Below, one piece after another: positions 51,854 to 60,681 of a stretch of DNA of 64,000 nt. Below the pieces are notes generated by a model. It did no database searches. It was not told where the DNA came from and was given only the letters and a program-made list of their open reading frames with translations. Source of the DNA: Streptomyces inusitatus. Lineage in GTDB: Bacteria; Actinomycetota; Actinomycetes; Streptomycetales; Streptomycetaceae. The translations under genes were made by a program, and so were the position numbers. Within the stretch, counting starts at the first letter, position 1; each line of letters starts with the position of its first letter. The stretch covers positions 62,001 through 126,000 of the forward strand of contig NZ_BMWG01000019.1 in NCBI RefSeq assembly GCF_014651115.1. The letters run 5' to 3'.

Positions 51854-54592
51854 TCAGGAGCGGTCGCCGGTCTGCTCCGTGATCGCGGCTCGGGTTTCGT
51901 CGGCTTGTTGCTGGATGTGTTCCTGGACGTGGGCGGGTATGCCCTGTTCGCGGAAGTGGGTGGTGAGGTCGGTCAGGACCGCATCGGCACGGTCGAGGTC
52001 GCCGGCCTTGGCGTGGACGGTGGCGAGGCGGCGCATGGCGGCGTTGAGGGTGAGGTTGTCCAGGCCGGTGTTCTGATCGGTGCGGGAGGCGTCGATGGCG
52101 TCGGTGAGCTGGGTGACGGCGGTTTCGGTGTCGGGCTGCCGTACCTGGAGGCGGCCGTCGGTGACGGTCTGGAAGTGGCGTCCGGCGTTGGCTCCTCGGG
52201 CGAGGCGGGCGTAGGCCGCGAGCGGGTGGTCGCCGTAGCGGTCGATGAGCTCCTGGAGGGCGTCGTTGCCGGAGGCGAGGGAGGGGGTGTCGGAGCCGAG
52301 GAGGGCGAGGAGGGCGCCCTGGTCGTCCCCGGTCAGGAGTTCGCCGACGTTCTGGTCTGTCCGGTCGAGGGGGAGGCGGACGCGGAGGGTCCGGGTGGGG
52401 GAGACGGTGCGGGCGCCGTCGAGTCCGGTGTGGACGGCGGTGACCTTGTAGAGGCCGGGTTCGGCGAAGTACAGCCCGTCCGCGCCGTAGCCGAGGTAGA
52501 CGGTCTCGTACACGGCGGGCCGCTCCGCGTTCAGGGTGACGGCGGACTCGCCGCCACCGTGTCCCGTGCAGGTCCGTGCGAGGGGGCGGAAGAGGCGGGT
52601 GCGGCCCTGGGGGTCGGTGATGGCGATGACGGTGCGCTCGCCCTTCGGCCCGATCGACTCGGTCACCGTGATCCCGTCCCGCTCTCCGGCGAGCGCGAGT
52701 CGCACCTCCGCCATGACCGGTTCGCCGTAGCCGAAGACCTGTTTGCCGCCGAGGGTGAGGGTGAGCCCGGAGGGGTTGTCGCTCGGACGGAAGGAGGTCT
52801 CGGCAGCGGCGAGGGCACTGTCCTCAAGCGCGGAGTTGACCATCCAGCCGGAGCTGCCGCCGGGAATGATGTGCTGGTAGAAGCCGTGGCGCAGATGGCG
52901 CAGCTCGTTGTCGGTGAACTGGAAGCGGAAGTTGCGCCAGTACGCTTCCTCGCCCTGGCTGTAGTTCTGGGGGTAGTTCATCCAGGACAGGTCGCCGTAG
53001 CCCTGGTCGGGGCCGAGCGGGGCCGGGGGCTGGGCCAGGTGCTTCTGCCAGGAGTGCGCCAGGTTGAAGCCGTGGCCGATCTCGTGGACGTAGCAGAAGA
53101 GTTCGTTCGCGTTGCCGATCCAGCCGAAGCCCTGCATGGACTGGTGGAAGACGGCCATGCCCTGGCGCTGGACGCCCCCGAGGTAGTCGAACATGACCCC
53201 GGCGACGGTGGGTTTTGTGTAGCGGGTGGCGACGAACGCCCAGAACCGCCACTGCGGGACGTCCTGGTAGACGCTGGAACTGGCCGTCATCGCGGCATGC
53301 AGCTCGGCGTCGGACCAGGCGAGGTCGGCGCCGGCGGTGTCGGCCGTGATCGTGTTGGCGTTTCCGGCGTCGCGGATCTCGATCCCGGCCTCCGCGTAGG
53401 CGGAGGTGACGGTGAGGGTGCGGTTGCGGTAGCCGGGTGGGTTCCAGCCCTGGGCGGTGTCATACCTCTGGAAGACCTGTGTGCCCACCACCGAGTCCGT
53501 CTCCAGCTCGACGGTGCGCAGCCCGGTACTCGCGTACGAGCAGTCGAATTGCAGGACGCGGTTGTTGCCGGGGGCGTCGAGGACGAGGGCGGCGTTCGCC
53601 GCGTTCGCGGTGGCGGCGACGCGGGGGATGGTGAGGGCGAGACGGGTGACCCAGGTGTCGCTGGACCATTCCAGGCCGGTCTGGGCGAGGGTGTAGGCGT
53701 TGGCGGTCTGGTCGACGCTGAGTGCGGCTCCGGTACGGAAGGAGTTGACGCAGACACCGTTGGTGAAGAAGTCGCCGCTGATCGTGGCGAGGGAGCGTTC
53801 GCCCTCCAGGTCGACGCGCAGTTCGACACGGTCGGATCCACTGGCTCCGGTGTAGCGGCCGGTGACCGGCCGCAGCGGGGTCCGGTACTCGGCGGGGAGG
53901 GCCGCGAGTCCCGGCACCCCGAGCTGGTGCAGTTCCCCGGAGGCCAGTACGCCGGTCTTCCAGTTCAGCAGCAGGCCCTTGGCACCCTTGACCAGGAGGC
54001 TCTGCCGGGTTCCGTCGGCGGCGTTCTTGTAGGCGATCACATGGTCCAGGTCGGAGCGGAACTCCTCCGGCAGCGACGCCCAGCCCGCGCAGCCCGACGC
54101 GTCCGGCCCCTCGGTGATCAGGGCGTCGCGGACCACGCCGGTGATCCAGTGCAGGGTCAGCACCCGCGGGCCCTTGAAGAAGTACGTCTGCCAGTTCCCG
54201 TCGGCGGCGTTGGGTGCCTGTAACAGCGCGTCGATCTGGGAGCGGAATCCGGCCGGGAGGGCGCTGCCCCAGTTGTGCTCCTCCGTCCAGGCTCCCTCGC
54301 GCTGGACCCCGCGGTCCCAGTGGAGCCGTTCGGAGCGGTCGCCGCGGAAGAAGAGGGTCAGCCAGGAGCCGACCGAGACGGGCAGCATGAAGGCTCCGTC
54401 ACTCGACTGCCGGTAGGGCGCGCTCCGGGCGGCGAACCCGGAGTGGAACGAGGTCAGCTGGCCCGAGGACACCACTCCCTGCTCACTGATCAGCACCCCG
54501 TCCGAGCCCCGGCCGAACAGGACCTTCCACTCCCCCGCCGGGTAGGTCACCGCCCACTGGTAGCCCGTCGTCTTGTACCGCATGAACGCCAT
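51854..54592 (-). CDS. large zinc metalloprotease with N-terminal hemopexin-like repeats, 912 aa
   Basis: The N-terminal 270 residues hold four or five related units: WKVLFGRGSDGVLISEQG, WLTLFFRGDRSERLHWDRG, WQTYFFKGPRVLTLHWITG and QSLLVKGAKGLLLNWKTG. Each is a short hydrophobic strand, then a Trp and Gly, like hemopexin-type propeller blades. The catalytic zinc site is CYVHEIGHGFNLAHSW near residue 498 (H-E-x2-H-x5-H). A Met-turn is plausible further on (SWMNYPQNYSQ). The last 300 residues are beta then TPR-like helices (DNLTLNAAMRRLATVHAKAG). ATG 54592 is used because the frame upstream to 55183 overlaps other material. No signal peptide is visible, so export is uncertain. The family of the propeller-protease fusion is not named with confidence. 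Confidence 0.75.
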   Translation of the reverse strand: MAFMRYKTTGYQWAVTYPAGEWKVLFGRGSDGVLISEQGVVSSGQLTSFHSGFAARSAPYRQSSDGAFMLPVSVGSWLTLFFRGDRSERLHWDRGVQREGAWTEEHNWGSALPAGFRSQIDALLQAPNAADGNWQTYFFKGPRVLTLHWITGVVRDALITEGPDASGCAGWASLPEEFRSDLDHVIAYKNAADGTRQSLLVKGAKGLLLNWKTGVLASGELHQLGVPGLAALPAEYRTPLRPVTGRYTGASGSDRVELRVDLEGERSLATISGDFFTNGVCVNSFRTGAALSVDQTANAYTLAQTGLEWSSDTWVTRLALTIPRVAATANAANAALVLDAPGNNRVLQFDCSYASTGLRTVELETDSVVGTQVFQRYDTAQGWNPPGYRNRTLTVTSAYAEAGIEIRDAGNANTITADTAGADLAWSDAELHAAMTASSSVYQDVPQWRFWAFVATRYTKPTVAGVMFDYLGGVQRQGMAVFHQSMQGFGWIGNANELFCYVHEIGHGFNLAHSWQKHLAQPPAPLGPDQGYGDLSWMNYPQNYSQGEEAYWRNFRFQFTDNELRHLRHGFYQHIIPGGSSGWMVNSALEDSALAAAETSFRPSDNPSGLTLTLGGKQVFGYGEPVMAEVRLALAGERDGITVTESIGPKGERTVIAITDPQGRTRLFRPLARTCTGHGGGESAVTLNAERPAVYETVYLGYGADGLYFAEPGLYKVTAVHTGLDGARTVSPTRTLRVRLPLDRTDQNVGELLTGDDQGALLALLGSDTPSLASGNDALQELIDRYGDHPLAAYARLARGANAGRHFQTVTDGRLQVRQPDTETAVTQLTDAIDASRTDQNTGLDNLTLNAAMRRLATVHAKAGDLDRADAVLTDLTTHFREQGIPAHVQEHIQQQADETRAAITEQTGDRS

Positions 54593-55015
54593 CAGGCGTC
54601 CCCCCTTCTGACCGCGGAGCCCGGTGTGCTCCGTCGGCCCGGGAGTCTGGCAACGGGACACTCGACTAACCACACCACCGACCGGGAAATGTCCGGTTCC
54701 GCCAGCTCCGCCCCGCCGCTTCCCCGCGCGGCGCGTAACTCGCAACGCAGCAGGCCAGATACACGCGGGCCGCCCGGAAAGCCAGTGGCTCCGGCCACCG
54801 GAGAGCACCCTCGTCAGGGGCCGGATCCAGGGCTGCCGGCGGGCCCGTACCGTACCGCCTGCTCTCGCTCGATCCGGTCGGCGACCGGCTTCGGTGAGGT
54901 CTTCCGCCCGCCCTTGCGGCAGTGCTCCACCGAGCGTCGCCGGGCGACGCCGAGCCCTGCGCACGGCCTTGGGCGTGAACGACCCCGCGCGGGCGGAGAC
55001 GACGGTGCCGGAGAT
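54593..55015. other. gene-poor stretch with a solitary CRISPR-like repeat
   Basis: No supported gene. It includes a solitary copy of the CRISPR core near 54983 and the start of an alpha/beta-hydrolase fragment from about 55026. Confidence 0.45.
54979..55006. CRISPR. solitary CRISPR-like repeat, one mismatch
   Basis: CCCCGCGCGGGCGGAG at 54983-54998, preceded by ACGA and followed by ACGAC, matches the core of the 5-7 kb repeats with one change (GGGG to GGAG). No partner lies 60-61 bases away on either side. It may be a recombined or chance copy. Confidence 0.45.
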
Positions 55016-55025
55016 ACGGCGGTCG

Positions 55026-55313
55026 ATGGTCGAGGGCGCGGTGCAGGTGCCCTTCTTCCATCCGGGCTGGGCCCACAGCCGCCACTCCATGAACACCACC
55101 GGGGTGCCCGGGGTGACGGCGAGCGGCGGCACGGTCGGCCTCGACCACTGGAACGTCCACGAGCGAGCTGCCCAGCTCACCACGAGCGTGGTCTACGACC
55201 GGGCCGGAACGGGCTGGAGCAGCGCAGTCGGGCTGCCCCGCAGCTCCGCGGAGGTGACCGACGAGCTATGTCAGCTGCTTCGGCAGGAGTGTGGGACCGC
55301 CGGCAAACTGTGA
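55026..55313 (+). pseudogene. alpha/beta-hydrolase, N-terminal fragment
   Basis: In one plus-strand frame the region reads VPFFHPGWAHSRHSMNTTG, then GGTVGLDHWNVHERAAQLTT, then SVVYDRAGTGWSSAVGLPR and SAEVTDELCQLLRQ. This is the oxyanion and first-strand region of alpha/beta-hydrolases (DHW-x-V, then Y-D-R-x-G-x-G-x-S). The G-x-S-x-G nucleophile region and the rest are missing. It ends at the junction with a minus-strand fragment near 55310. Confidence 0.6.
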
Positions 55314-55506
55314 GCTCGGTGGTCTCCTTGACCAGAGGCAGGAGGTCCGGCGCCGAGGACGATCCGGGGGTGGAGGAGGACACGGTGGCCGCCCCCTCCG
55401 AATCGGCACGGGCGAGATGGGCCCCGCTCAGCCCGATGGCGGTGACGCCCGCGCCACCCGCGGCGAGAAGGGAACGACGGCTCATACGAGGTTTGTGGTC
55501 TGTCAT
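55314..55506 (-). pseudogene. Tat signal peptide and N-terminal fragment of an exported protein
   Basis: From ATG 55506 the frame reads MTDHKPRMSRRSLLAAGGAG, then VTAIGLSGAHLARADSEGA, a twin-arginine signal (SRRSLL) with cleavage after ARA. About 40 residues later it runs into unrelated sequence at the junction near 55310. The rest of the gene is lost. Confidence 0.6.
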
Positions 55507-55661
55507 GGGCCGCAAACTAGCGGCCGTTCCTGGGAGAACGCGGGGAGGTGCGGGGAGAGGTACGGGCGGTGGGGCGGGTTTCGGACCCCCGGTTCCTCCG
55601 TCCCGGCCGATGACGGGCGGCGAGGCGGTGTTGACGGTCCGTCTGCCGCGGGGACGCGGTT

Positions 55662-56657
55662 TCACCCCGGCCGGTGTCGGGGGAGTTCACGTCGGCTGGG
55701 GCCGGTCGTGCCGAAGCGGGTGCGGTACTCGGAGGGGGTGGTGCCCAGGTGACGGGCGAAGGCGCGGCGGAGGGTCTCGTCGCTGCCCAGGCCGCTGGTG
55801 CGGGCGGCTGAGGTGACGCTGTGCCCGTCGAGGAGGAGTTGTTGGGCGCGGTCGAGGCGGACGCGTTCGAGCCAGCGGGCGGGTGTGGTGCCGAGTTCGG
55901 CGCGGAAGAGCCGGCTCAGGTGGCGGGGGCTGACAGCGGCGCGCGCGGCCATCGTGGGGAGGCTGTGGTCGGCTCCGGGGTCGGCGAGGATGTCGGCGAT
56001 CAGTGAGCGCAGGAGGTCGCCGCGGGCCGGCGGGGTGGCGAGGGCGGTGGAGAACTGCGATTGCCCGCCGGGGCGCTGCATGAAGACCACCAGCTCGCGG
56101 GCGACGGCTCGGGCGGTGTTCGGGCCGTGGTCCTCCTCCACCAGGGCGAGGGCGAGGTCGATTCCGGCGCTGATGCCGGCCGAGGTGAGAAGGCGTCCGT
56201 CGCGGATGTGGATGGCGTCGGGCTCGACGTGGGTCCGGGGGTAGCGGCGGGCGAGCGTCTCGGCGTGCCGCCAGTGGGTGGTCGCGCGGCATTCGTCGAG
56301 CAGGCCCAGCTCGGCGAGGACGAACGCGCCGGTGCAGACGGACGCGACCCGTTCGGCCCGCTCGGCGAGGGCGCGGACCGTGTCGAGCAGCTCGTGCTCG
56401 ATCGGTTGCCGGGCGAGCCGGTCGCCCCCGGCGACGATGAGGGTGTGCGGCGCCCCGGCTTCGGCCGCCGTCACGGTACCGGTCAGCGTGAGTCCGGCGG
56501 AGGTGGTCACCGGGCCGCCGCCGGGCGAGACGAGTACGAGCTCATAGGGCGGGGCGAGACGGCCCGCCTGGTGGAGCACCTCGGAGGGGCCGCTGACGTC
56601 GAGCATCGTCACGCCGTCGAAGACGACGAAGGCGACCCGTCGCACTCCCGGCCTCAT
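55662..56657 (-). CDS. GlxA family transcriptional regulator (DJ-1/PfpI plus AraC HTH), 331 aa
   Basis: The N-terminal 180 residues form a DJ-1/PfpI domain, RRVAFVVFDGVTMLDVSGPS, with the conserved Cys in VASVCTGAFVLAELGLLDEC near residue 107. The C-terminal AraC-type double HTH spans about 225-320, ARAAVSPRHLSRLFRAELGT, then ARTSGLGSDETLRRAFARHL. The conserved Cys is present but the full catalytic triad is unlikely, as in most GlxA regulators, where this domain senses a ligand. The gene is divergent from the HD-domain hydrolase (gap about 120 bases), which it probably regulates. ATG 56657 is the start. Confidence 0.9.
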   Translation of the reverse strand: MRPGVRRVAFVVFDGVTMLDVSGPSEVLHQAGRLAPPYELVLVSPGGGPVTTSAGLTLTGTVTAAEAGAPHTLIVAGGDRLARQPIEHELLDTVRALAERAERVASVCTGAFVLAELGLLDECRATTHWRHAETLARRYPRTHVEPDAIHIRDGRLLTSAGISAGIDLALALVEEDHGPNTARAVARELVVFMQRPGGQSQFSTALATPPARGDLLRSLIADILADPGADHSLPTMAARAAVSPRHLSRLFRAELGTTPARWLERVRLDRAQQLLLDGHSVTSAARTSGLGSDETLRRAFARHLGTTPSEYRTRFGTTGPSRRELPRHRPG

Positions 56658-56778
56658 GTCCGGATCTGTGGGTCTTCTGGCTGTGAGGACATGGCATCAG
56701 CGTACGCCGCCGCAGGACAGTGGAGGCGTATCACCGATCCGGCGGAAGAGCCGTTCCGGCGAGCAGGCGGAGGTTTTC

Positions 56779-57417
56779 ATGAGCGAGACGATCGCGGGAG
56801 TGCGGATCCCGGACAGCGCCCTGGCGCGCGAAGCGACCGAGCTGGTACGGGAGGCGGCTGAGCCGCTGCTGTTCCACCACTCGCGTCGGGTGTTCCTCTG
56901 GGGTGCGCTGCGCGGGCGCGAGCAGGGGCTCGGCTTCGACCCGGAACTGCTCTACGTGGGCGCGATGTTCCACGACCTCGGGCTCACCGGGCGCTACCGC
57001 CGCACCGATCAGCGCTTCGAGATCGACGGCGCCGACGAGGCCCGTCGGTTCCTGCGTGCCCACGGCATCACGGGCGAGCCGGCCGACCGGGTCTGGAGCG
57101 CCGTCGCCCTGCACACCACCCCGGAGGTCCCGCTGCACATGGCGCCGGAGATCGCCCTGGTCACGAGGGGAGTGGAGCTGGACGTCCTCGGTATCGGCCA
57201 CACCGCGGTATCGGATGAGCAGCGGGCCGCCGTCGTGGCGGCCCATCCTCGCCCGGACTTCAAGAACCGGATACTCGCCGCCTTCGCCGAAGGCGTCCAG
57301 GACCGCCCGGACACCACTTTCGGCAACGTCAAGGCGGACGTGCTGGCACACTTCGTGCCCGGCTTCGTACGAGGCGACTTCGTCGAGGTGATCAAGGACT
57401 CCCCCTGGCCGGAGTGA
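56779..57417 (+). CDS. HD domain hydrolase, cyanamide hydratase-like, 212 aa
   Basis: A metal-dependent HD-superfamily hydrolase. First His is in FHHSRRVFLWGALRGREQ near residue 35. The HD pair is in YVGAMFHDLGLTGRYRR near 66. Later metal ligands are probably in WSAVALHTTPEVPLHMAPE near 115-125 and IGHTAVSD near 145. The order and length match the group that includes fungal cyanamide and urea-related hydratases. It is placed divergent from a GlxA regulator, in the arrangement of a regulator and its detoxifying or catabolic enzyme. ATG 56779 follows GGAGG 7 bases upstream. Cytoplasmic. Confidence 0.85.
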   Translation: MSETIAGVRIPDSALAREATELVREAAEPLLFHHSRRVFLWGALRGREQGLGFDPELLYVGAMFHDLGLTGRYRRTDQRFEIDGADEARRFLRAHGITGEPADRVWSAVALHTTPEVPLHMAPEIALVTRGVELDVLGIGHTAVSDEQRAAVVAAHPRPDFKNRILAAFAEGVQDRPDTTFGNVKADVLAHFVPGFVRGDFVEVIKDSPWPE

Positions 57418-57501
57418 GGGGCTCTTCTCGTCGCAGCTCCGGCGGGAGCGGGCGCGGACGCGGACGCGCTCTCGCCAACCGAGTCCCGGTGGGGCCAAAA
57501 C

Positions 57502-59067
57502 TCAGTTTCGCGGAGTGATGAAGGCGTCGTTGACGACGTATCCGTCCAGCCCGTGGAGTTCGCCGTATGCGATCAGATCGCTGGTGCGGTTGATGAACCC
57601 GCGCCCCGAATAGTTGAGCGAGGTGTTGCAGAGGACGCTGAATCCGGTCAATTCGCCGAAGGCGGTGAGGAGACCGGCCATTCCCGGGTTCGCCGTCGGG
57701 TCGATGGTCTGGGTACGAGCCGTTCCGTCGACGTGGGTGACCGCCCGCAGTTCGCCGGACTCGACCTGGCTGAAGTAGAGCATGTAGGGATCGGGGACCC
57801 CTCCGCCGAACCAGCGGCCCGCGTCCCGCTCCAGACAGATGGGGGCGATGGGGCGGTAGCTCTCGCGTTGCTTGATCTTGTTGAGTCTGACTGTCGTCTC
57901 CTCGGTGAAGGGAGCGGCCAGGATCGAGCGGTTGCCGAGCGCGCGGGGGCCGATCTCCCAGCGGCCCCGCGCCCAGCCGATGATGTTGCCGTCGCGGAGA
58001 TAGCGGGCGACCTCGCCGTGGCTCAGCGGGCGGACTGTGTAGCGCTGCGGGTCGAACTCCACGTCCTCGACGAATTCACCACCCGTGTAGACGTCCCAGT
58101 CCAGGTCGGCCGACCCGGTGTAGAAGTGCTGGGCGTCGATGGCGGTCCCGATCGCGGAGCCGCTGTCGTTGGGGCACGGTGGGACGAAGACCGCGGGGAA
58201 GAGCCCGCACTCGCGCCAGCGTCGATTCCACTCGCAATTGAGCCCGCAGCCTCCCGATATGAGCAGGGGGAGCCCCTCCGTCAAATGCTGTTGGGCGTAT
58301 GCGTGGAACCGGTCGAAGATGGCGTTCGACAGACGGGCGGCGAGGCTCTTGTACGTGTCCGACTCCACACCGATGTTGTGGAAGGGGGAATCCATCATCC
58401 GGTCTTTCAGACTGCCGGTGATGACTTCCTTCTGGCCGAGGATGAAGTCGATGACTTCCCGTTCCGCCCGGGTCGCCGGTCGGTTCTCGGCGAATCCGGC
58501 CAGGGCCATCTGCTTGCCCGCGTCCTGGAAGCGGACGAATTCCTGGTGCGGGCTGAACTTGGGGTCCGCGAGCGCGAAGCCGTAGGAGTACTTGTTGCCG
58601 GGGTAGTTGAGCACCTCCTTGAGATGGGTCACCTTCCCCCGCTCGTCCATGCGGTAGAACGAGCCGATGTTCCCCTCCCACACCAGGCTGTAGAAGGGCT
58701 GGTCACGGCGGAATGCTGACATTCCATAGGACGTCATGATGTGGGAGCGCTCATGCGTGGAGGAGAAGACGCGGACATTTTTTCCGAAGAACCGGCCTGC
58801 CTCGTCCGAAATCGCGGATTCGCCCACCCCGAAGTACCCGGCACGCGAGGGCTGGTCGGTGGCCTGGGTCCCCTTGATCCAGCCGCTCATGGCGATGACG
58901 TCCGGCTGTTTGTCCAGCCGGTCAGCCGCTACGGCGAATGCCTCGGCGGTGAGGTTGCTGTAGCGGAGGAACGAGTCTTTCTCCGCCTCCAGGGAGAAGA
59001 GCAGCTTGCCGTCCTCGATGGCTGCTACCGCCCCGTCATGGCCTTCCTTGAGGGAAAGAATCAGCAT
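57502..59067 (-). CDS. NodU/TobZ-type carbamoyltransferase, 521 aa
   Basis: Transfers a carbamoyl group from carbamoyl phosphate via carbamoyl-AMP to a hydroxyl of a small molecule. The N-terminal Kae1-like domain begins MLILSLKEGHDGAVAAIEDG, and the metal site is THERSH with His105 and His109 (H-x3-H). The C-terminal domain shows RGRWEIGPRALGNRSILAAP near residue 365 and NTSLNYSGRGFINRTSD near 490. The length is close to NodU, CmcH and TobZ (about 540-570). It is the last gene of the minus-strand cluster at the right edge, 25 bases after the phosphatase gene. It probably carbamoylates the product made by the others. ATG 59067 is the start. Confidence 0.92.
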   Translation of the reverse strand: MLILSLKEGHDGAVAAIEDGKLLFSLEAEKDSFLRYSNLTAEAFAVAADRLDKQPDVIAMSGWIKGTQATDQPSRAGYFGVGESAISDEAGRFFGKNVRVFSSTHERSHIMTSYGMSAFRRDQPFYSLVWEGNIGSFYRMDERGKVTHLKEVLNYPGNKYSYGFALADPKFSPHQEFVRFQDAGKQMALAGFAENRPATRAEREVIDFILGQKEVITGSLKDRMMDSPFHNIGVESDTYKSLAARLSNAIFDRFHAYAQQHLTEGLPLLISGGCGLNCEWNRRWRECGLFPAVFVPPCPNDSGSAIGTAIDAQHFYTGSADLDWDVYTGGEFVEDVEFDPQRYTVRPLSHGEVARYLRDGNIIGWARGRWEIGPRALGNRSILAAPFTEETTVRLNKIKQRESYRPIAPICLERDAGRWFGGGVPDPYMLYFSQVESGELRAVTHVDGTARTQTIDPTANPGMAGLLTAFGELTGFSVLCNTSLNYSGRGFINRTSDLIAYGELHGLDGYVVNDAFITPRN

Positions 59068-59092
59068 GATGGTCCGTTTCTCTGTGGATTTC

Positions 59093-59911
59093 TCAACTGC
59101 CTTTGGAAAAAGGTGGCTCAGGGGGCGATTCCGAGAGGGCTTTCAGGGCGAGTCGATGCAATCGCGGGTTGGCGGACAGGGCGCCGGTGCCGCTCTGGGG
59201 CGAGACGCCCAGGAGGTCGGTGCAGACGCCGCCGGCTTCCTCCACGAGGATCTGTACGGCGGTGATGTCCCAGGGGTTCACGACCGGTTCGGCCGCGATG
59301 TCGAGAGTTCCCTCGGCGACCATGCAGTGCTGGAGGAAGTCCCCGAAGGCACGGTCCTCCCAGCACGCTTCCGCCAGGCGCAGATACGCCTCACGTGAGT
59401 GGAAGACGTCCCAGGTACGGGTACTGGTGGTGGACAGATAGGCGTCGGCGAGACGGGTGTTGCCCGATACCCGCAGGGGCAGGGGGACGCTGCCGGCCGG
59501 CCCGCGCCGCAGCCAGGCCCCGTGTCCGGCCGCCGCCCACCAGCGGCTGTGCAGGGCGGGGGCGCTGATCACACCGACGGTGGGACGGCCGTCCTCCAGC
59601 AGGGCGATCAGGGTCGCCCAGACCGGTATCCCGCGCAGGAAGTTCTTGGTGCCGTCGATGGGGTCGACCATCCAGGTGCGCCCGGCCGTGACGGTGCCGC
59701 CGGTCTCCTCTCCGGCGAAGGCGTCGTCCGGGCGGGCGGCGCTCAGTGCCTCGCGTACGGCTTTCTCGACGGCGTTGTCCGCGTCGGTCACGGGCGTACG
59801 GTCCGGCTTCTCCTGGATCCGCAGGTCGCGGGCTTGGAAGCGACGGCCGGTGATGTCGTCGGAAAGATCGCCGAGTCGCAGGGCCAGTTCGAGATCGGCA
59901 TGGTGTGGCAT
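59093..59911 (-). CDS. inositol-monophosphatase/HisN-like phosphatase, 272 aa
   Basis: A metal-dependent sugar or aminosugar phosphatase. Motifs: AFAGEETGG near residue 67 (Glu ligands), WMVDPIDGTKNFLRG near 82 (D-P-x-D-G-T) and NPWDITAVQILVEEAGG near 215 (W-D). The substrate is not evident. In the setting of an oxidoreductase and a DegT aminotransferase it may remove phosphate from an amino sugar or aminocyclitol phosphate, as NtdB or RifM do. ATG 59911 has GAGGGG upstream. The longer frame to 60235 overlaps the methyltransferase gene. It lies 52 bases downstream of the methyltransferase gene. Confidence 0.88.
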   Translation of the reverse strand: MPHHADLELALRLGDLSDDITGRRFQARDLRIQEKPDRTPVTDADNAVEKAVREALSAARPDDAFAGEETGGTVTAGRTWMVDPIDGTKNFLRGIPVWATLIALLEDGRPTVGVISAPALHSRWWAAAGHGAWLRRGPAGSVPLPLRVSGNTRLADAYLSTTSTRTWDVFHSREAYLRLAEACWEDRAFGDFLQHCMVAEGTLDIAAEPVVNPWDITAVQILVEEAGGVCTDLLGVSPQSGTGALSANPRLHRLALKALSESPPEPPFSKGS

Positions 59912-59963
59912 GGGGCCCCTCACTGCACGGCTGGTGGCTTTCGAGGTACCGGGGGGTGCCGGA

Positions 59964-60653
59964 TCACTTCGCGTGCAGTTCGAGCATGTGGTACTCCATG
60001 ACCCGTACTTCCTCGATCCGGCGCACGCGCCGCAGCAGTTCGACCCGCATTCCGGCTTCCTCGGCGAAGGCGTCGAGCCGTTCGCGGTCCCCCAGGTCGG
60101 CCGTGCCCAGCAGCAGCCGGCCGCCGTCGGCCAGATGCTCATGGGCCCCGGCGATGTACCGGGCCTGGCCCTGGTAGCCCGGGTCGAAGACGGCGGAGTG
60201 CAGATCGGTGGAGAGTGAGAAGCCGTCCTCCACATAGGTCCAGGGGACGTTCCAGAAGATGGTGTCGAAGCGCTCCGTGGGCCCGAGCGCCGTGTACATG
60301 TCGCTGTGGAGGACGCGTACCCGGTCGCTCACACCGTGCCGCTCGGCGTTGGCGGCCGTGTTGGCCACCGCCTTCTCATTGATGTCCAGGGCGGTGACGG
60401 AGACACAGCCGGCCAGCGCGGCGGTCACGGAGATGACGCCCGTGCCGCAGCCGATCTCCAGGAAAGAGCCGCCCCGGGGATAGGGCACGGTCGAGGCCAT
60501 CACCTCGGTGGCGGCGCTCAGGGTGCCCGGGAAAACGCCTCGGTGCAGGGTCCACTCCCGCCCCAGCAGGGTGAAGGAGTCCGGCAGGTCGTCACCCACG
60601 AGGGCGTGCCGCAGGACCTGGGCCACGGCCTCGGGGGACTCCTTGAAAGTCAT
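59964..60653 (-). CDS. SAM-dependent methyltransferase, PrmC-like, 229 aa
   Basis: A cytoplasmic class I methyltransferase. The SAM motif is FLEIGCGTGVISVTAALAGC near residue 65. The N-P-P-Y-type motif is replaced by FWNVPWTYVED near 133, which suggests an amine or similar acceptor. The protein ends HMLELHAK. ATG 60653 has GGGAG upstream. It is between the aminotransferase and phosphatase genes, in the same operon. It may N-methylate the sugar amine or an attached group. The real substrate is unknown. Confidence 0.85.
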   Translation of the reverse strand: MTFKESPEAVAQVLRHALVGDDLPDSFTLLGREWTLHRGVFPGTLSAATEVMASTVPYPRGGSFLEIGCGTGVISVTAALAGCVSVTALDINEKAVANTAANAERHGVSDRVRVLHSDMYTALGPTERFDTIFWNVPWTYVEDGFSLSTDLHSAVFDPGYQGQARYIAGAHEHLADGGRLLLGTADLGDRERLDAFAEEAGMRVELLRRVRRIEEVRVMEYHMLELHAK

Positions 60654-60681
60654 GGTCTCTCCCTGCTTTCGGTGGTGTCGC

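Noticed and set aside
51656..54223. Plus-strand open frame of 855 codons
   Set aside because: Opposite the metalloprotease with its HExxH motif; low-complexity Gly/Val/Ala translation is typical of shadow frames.
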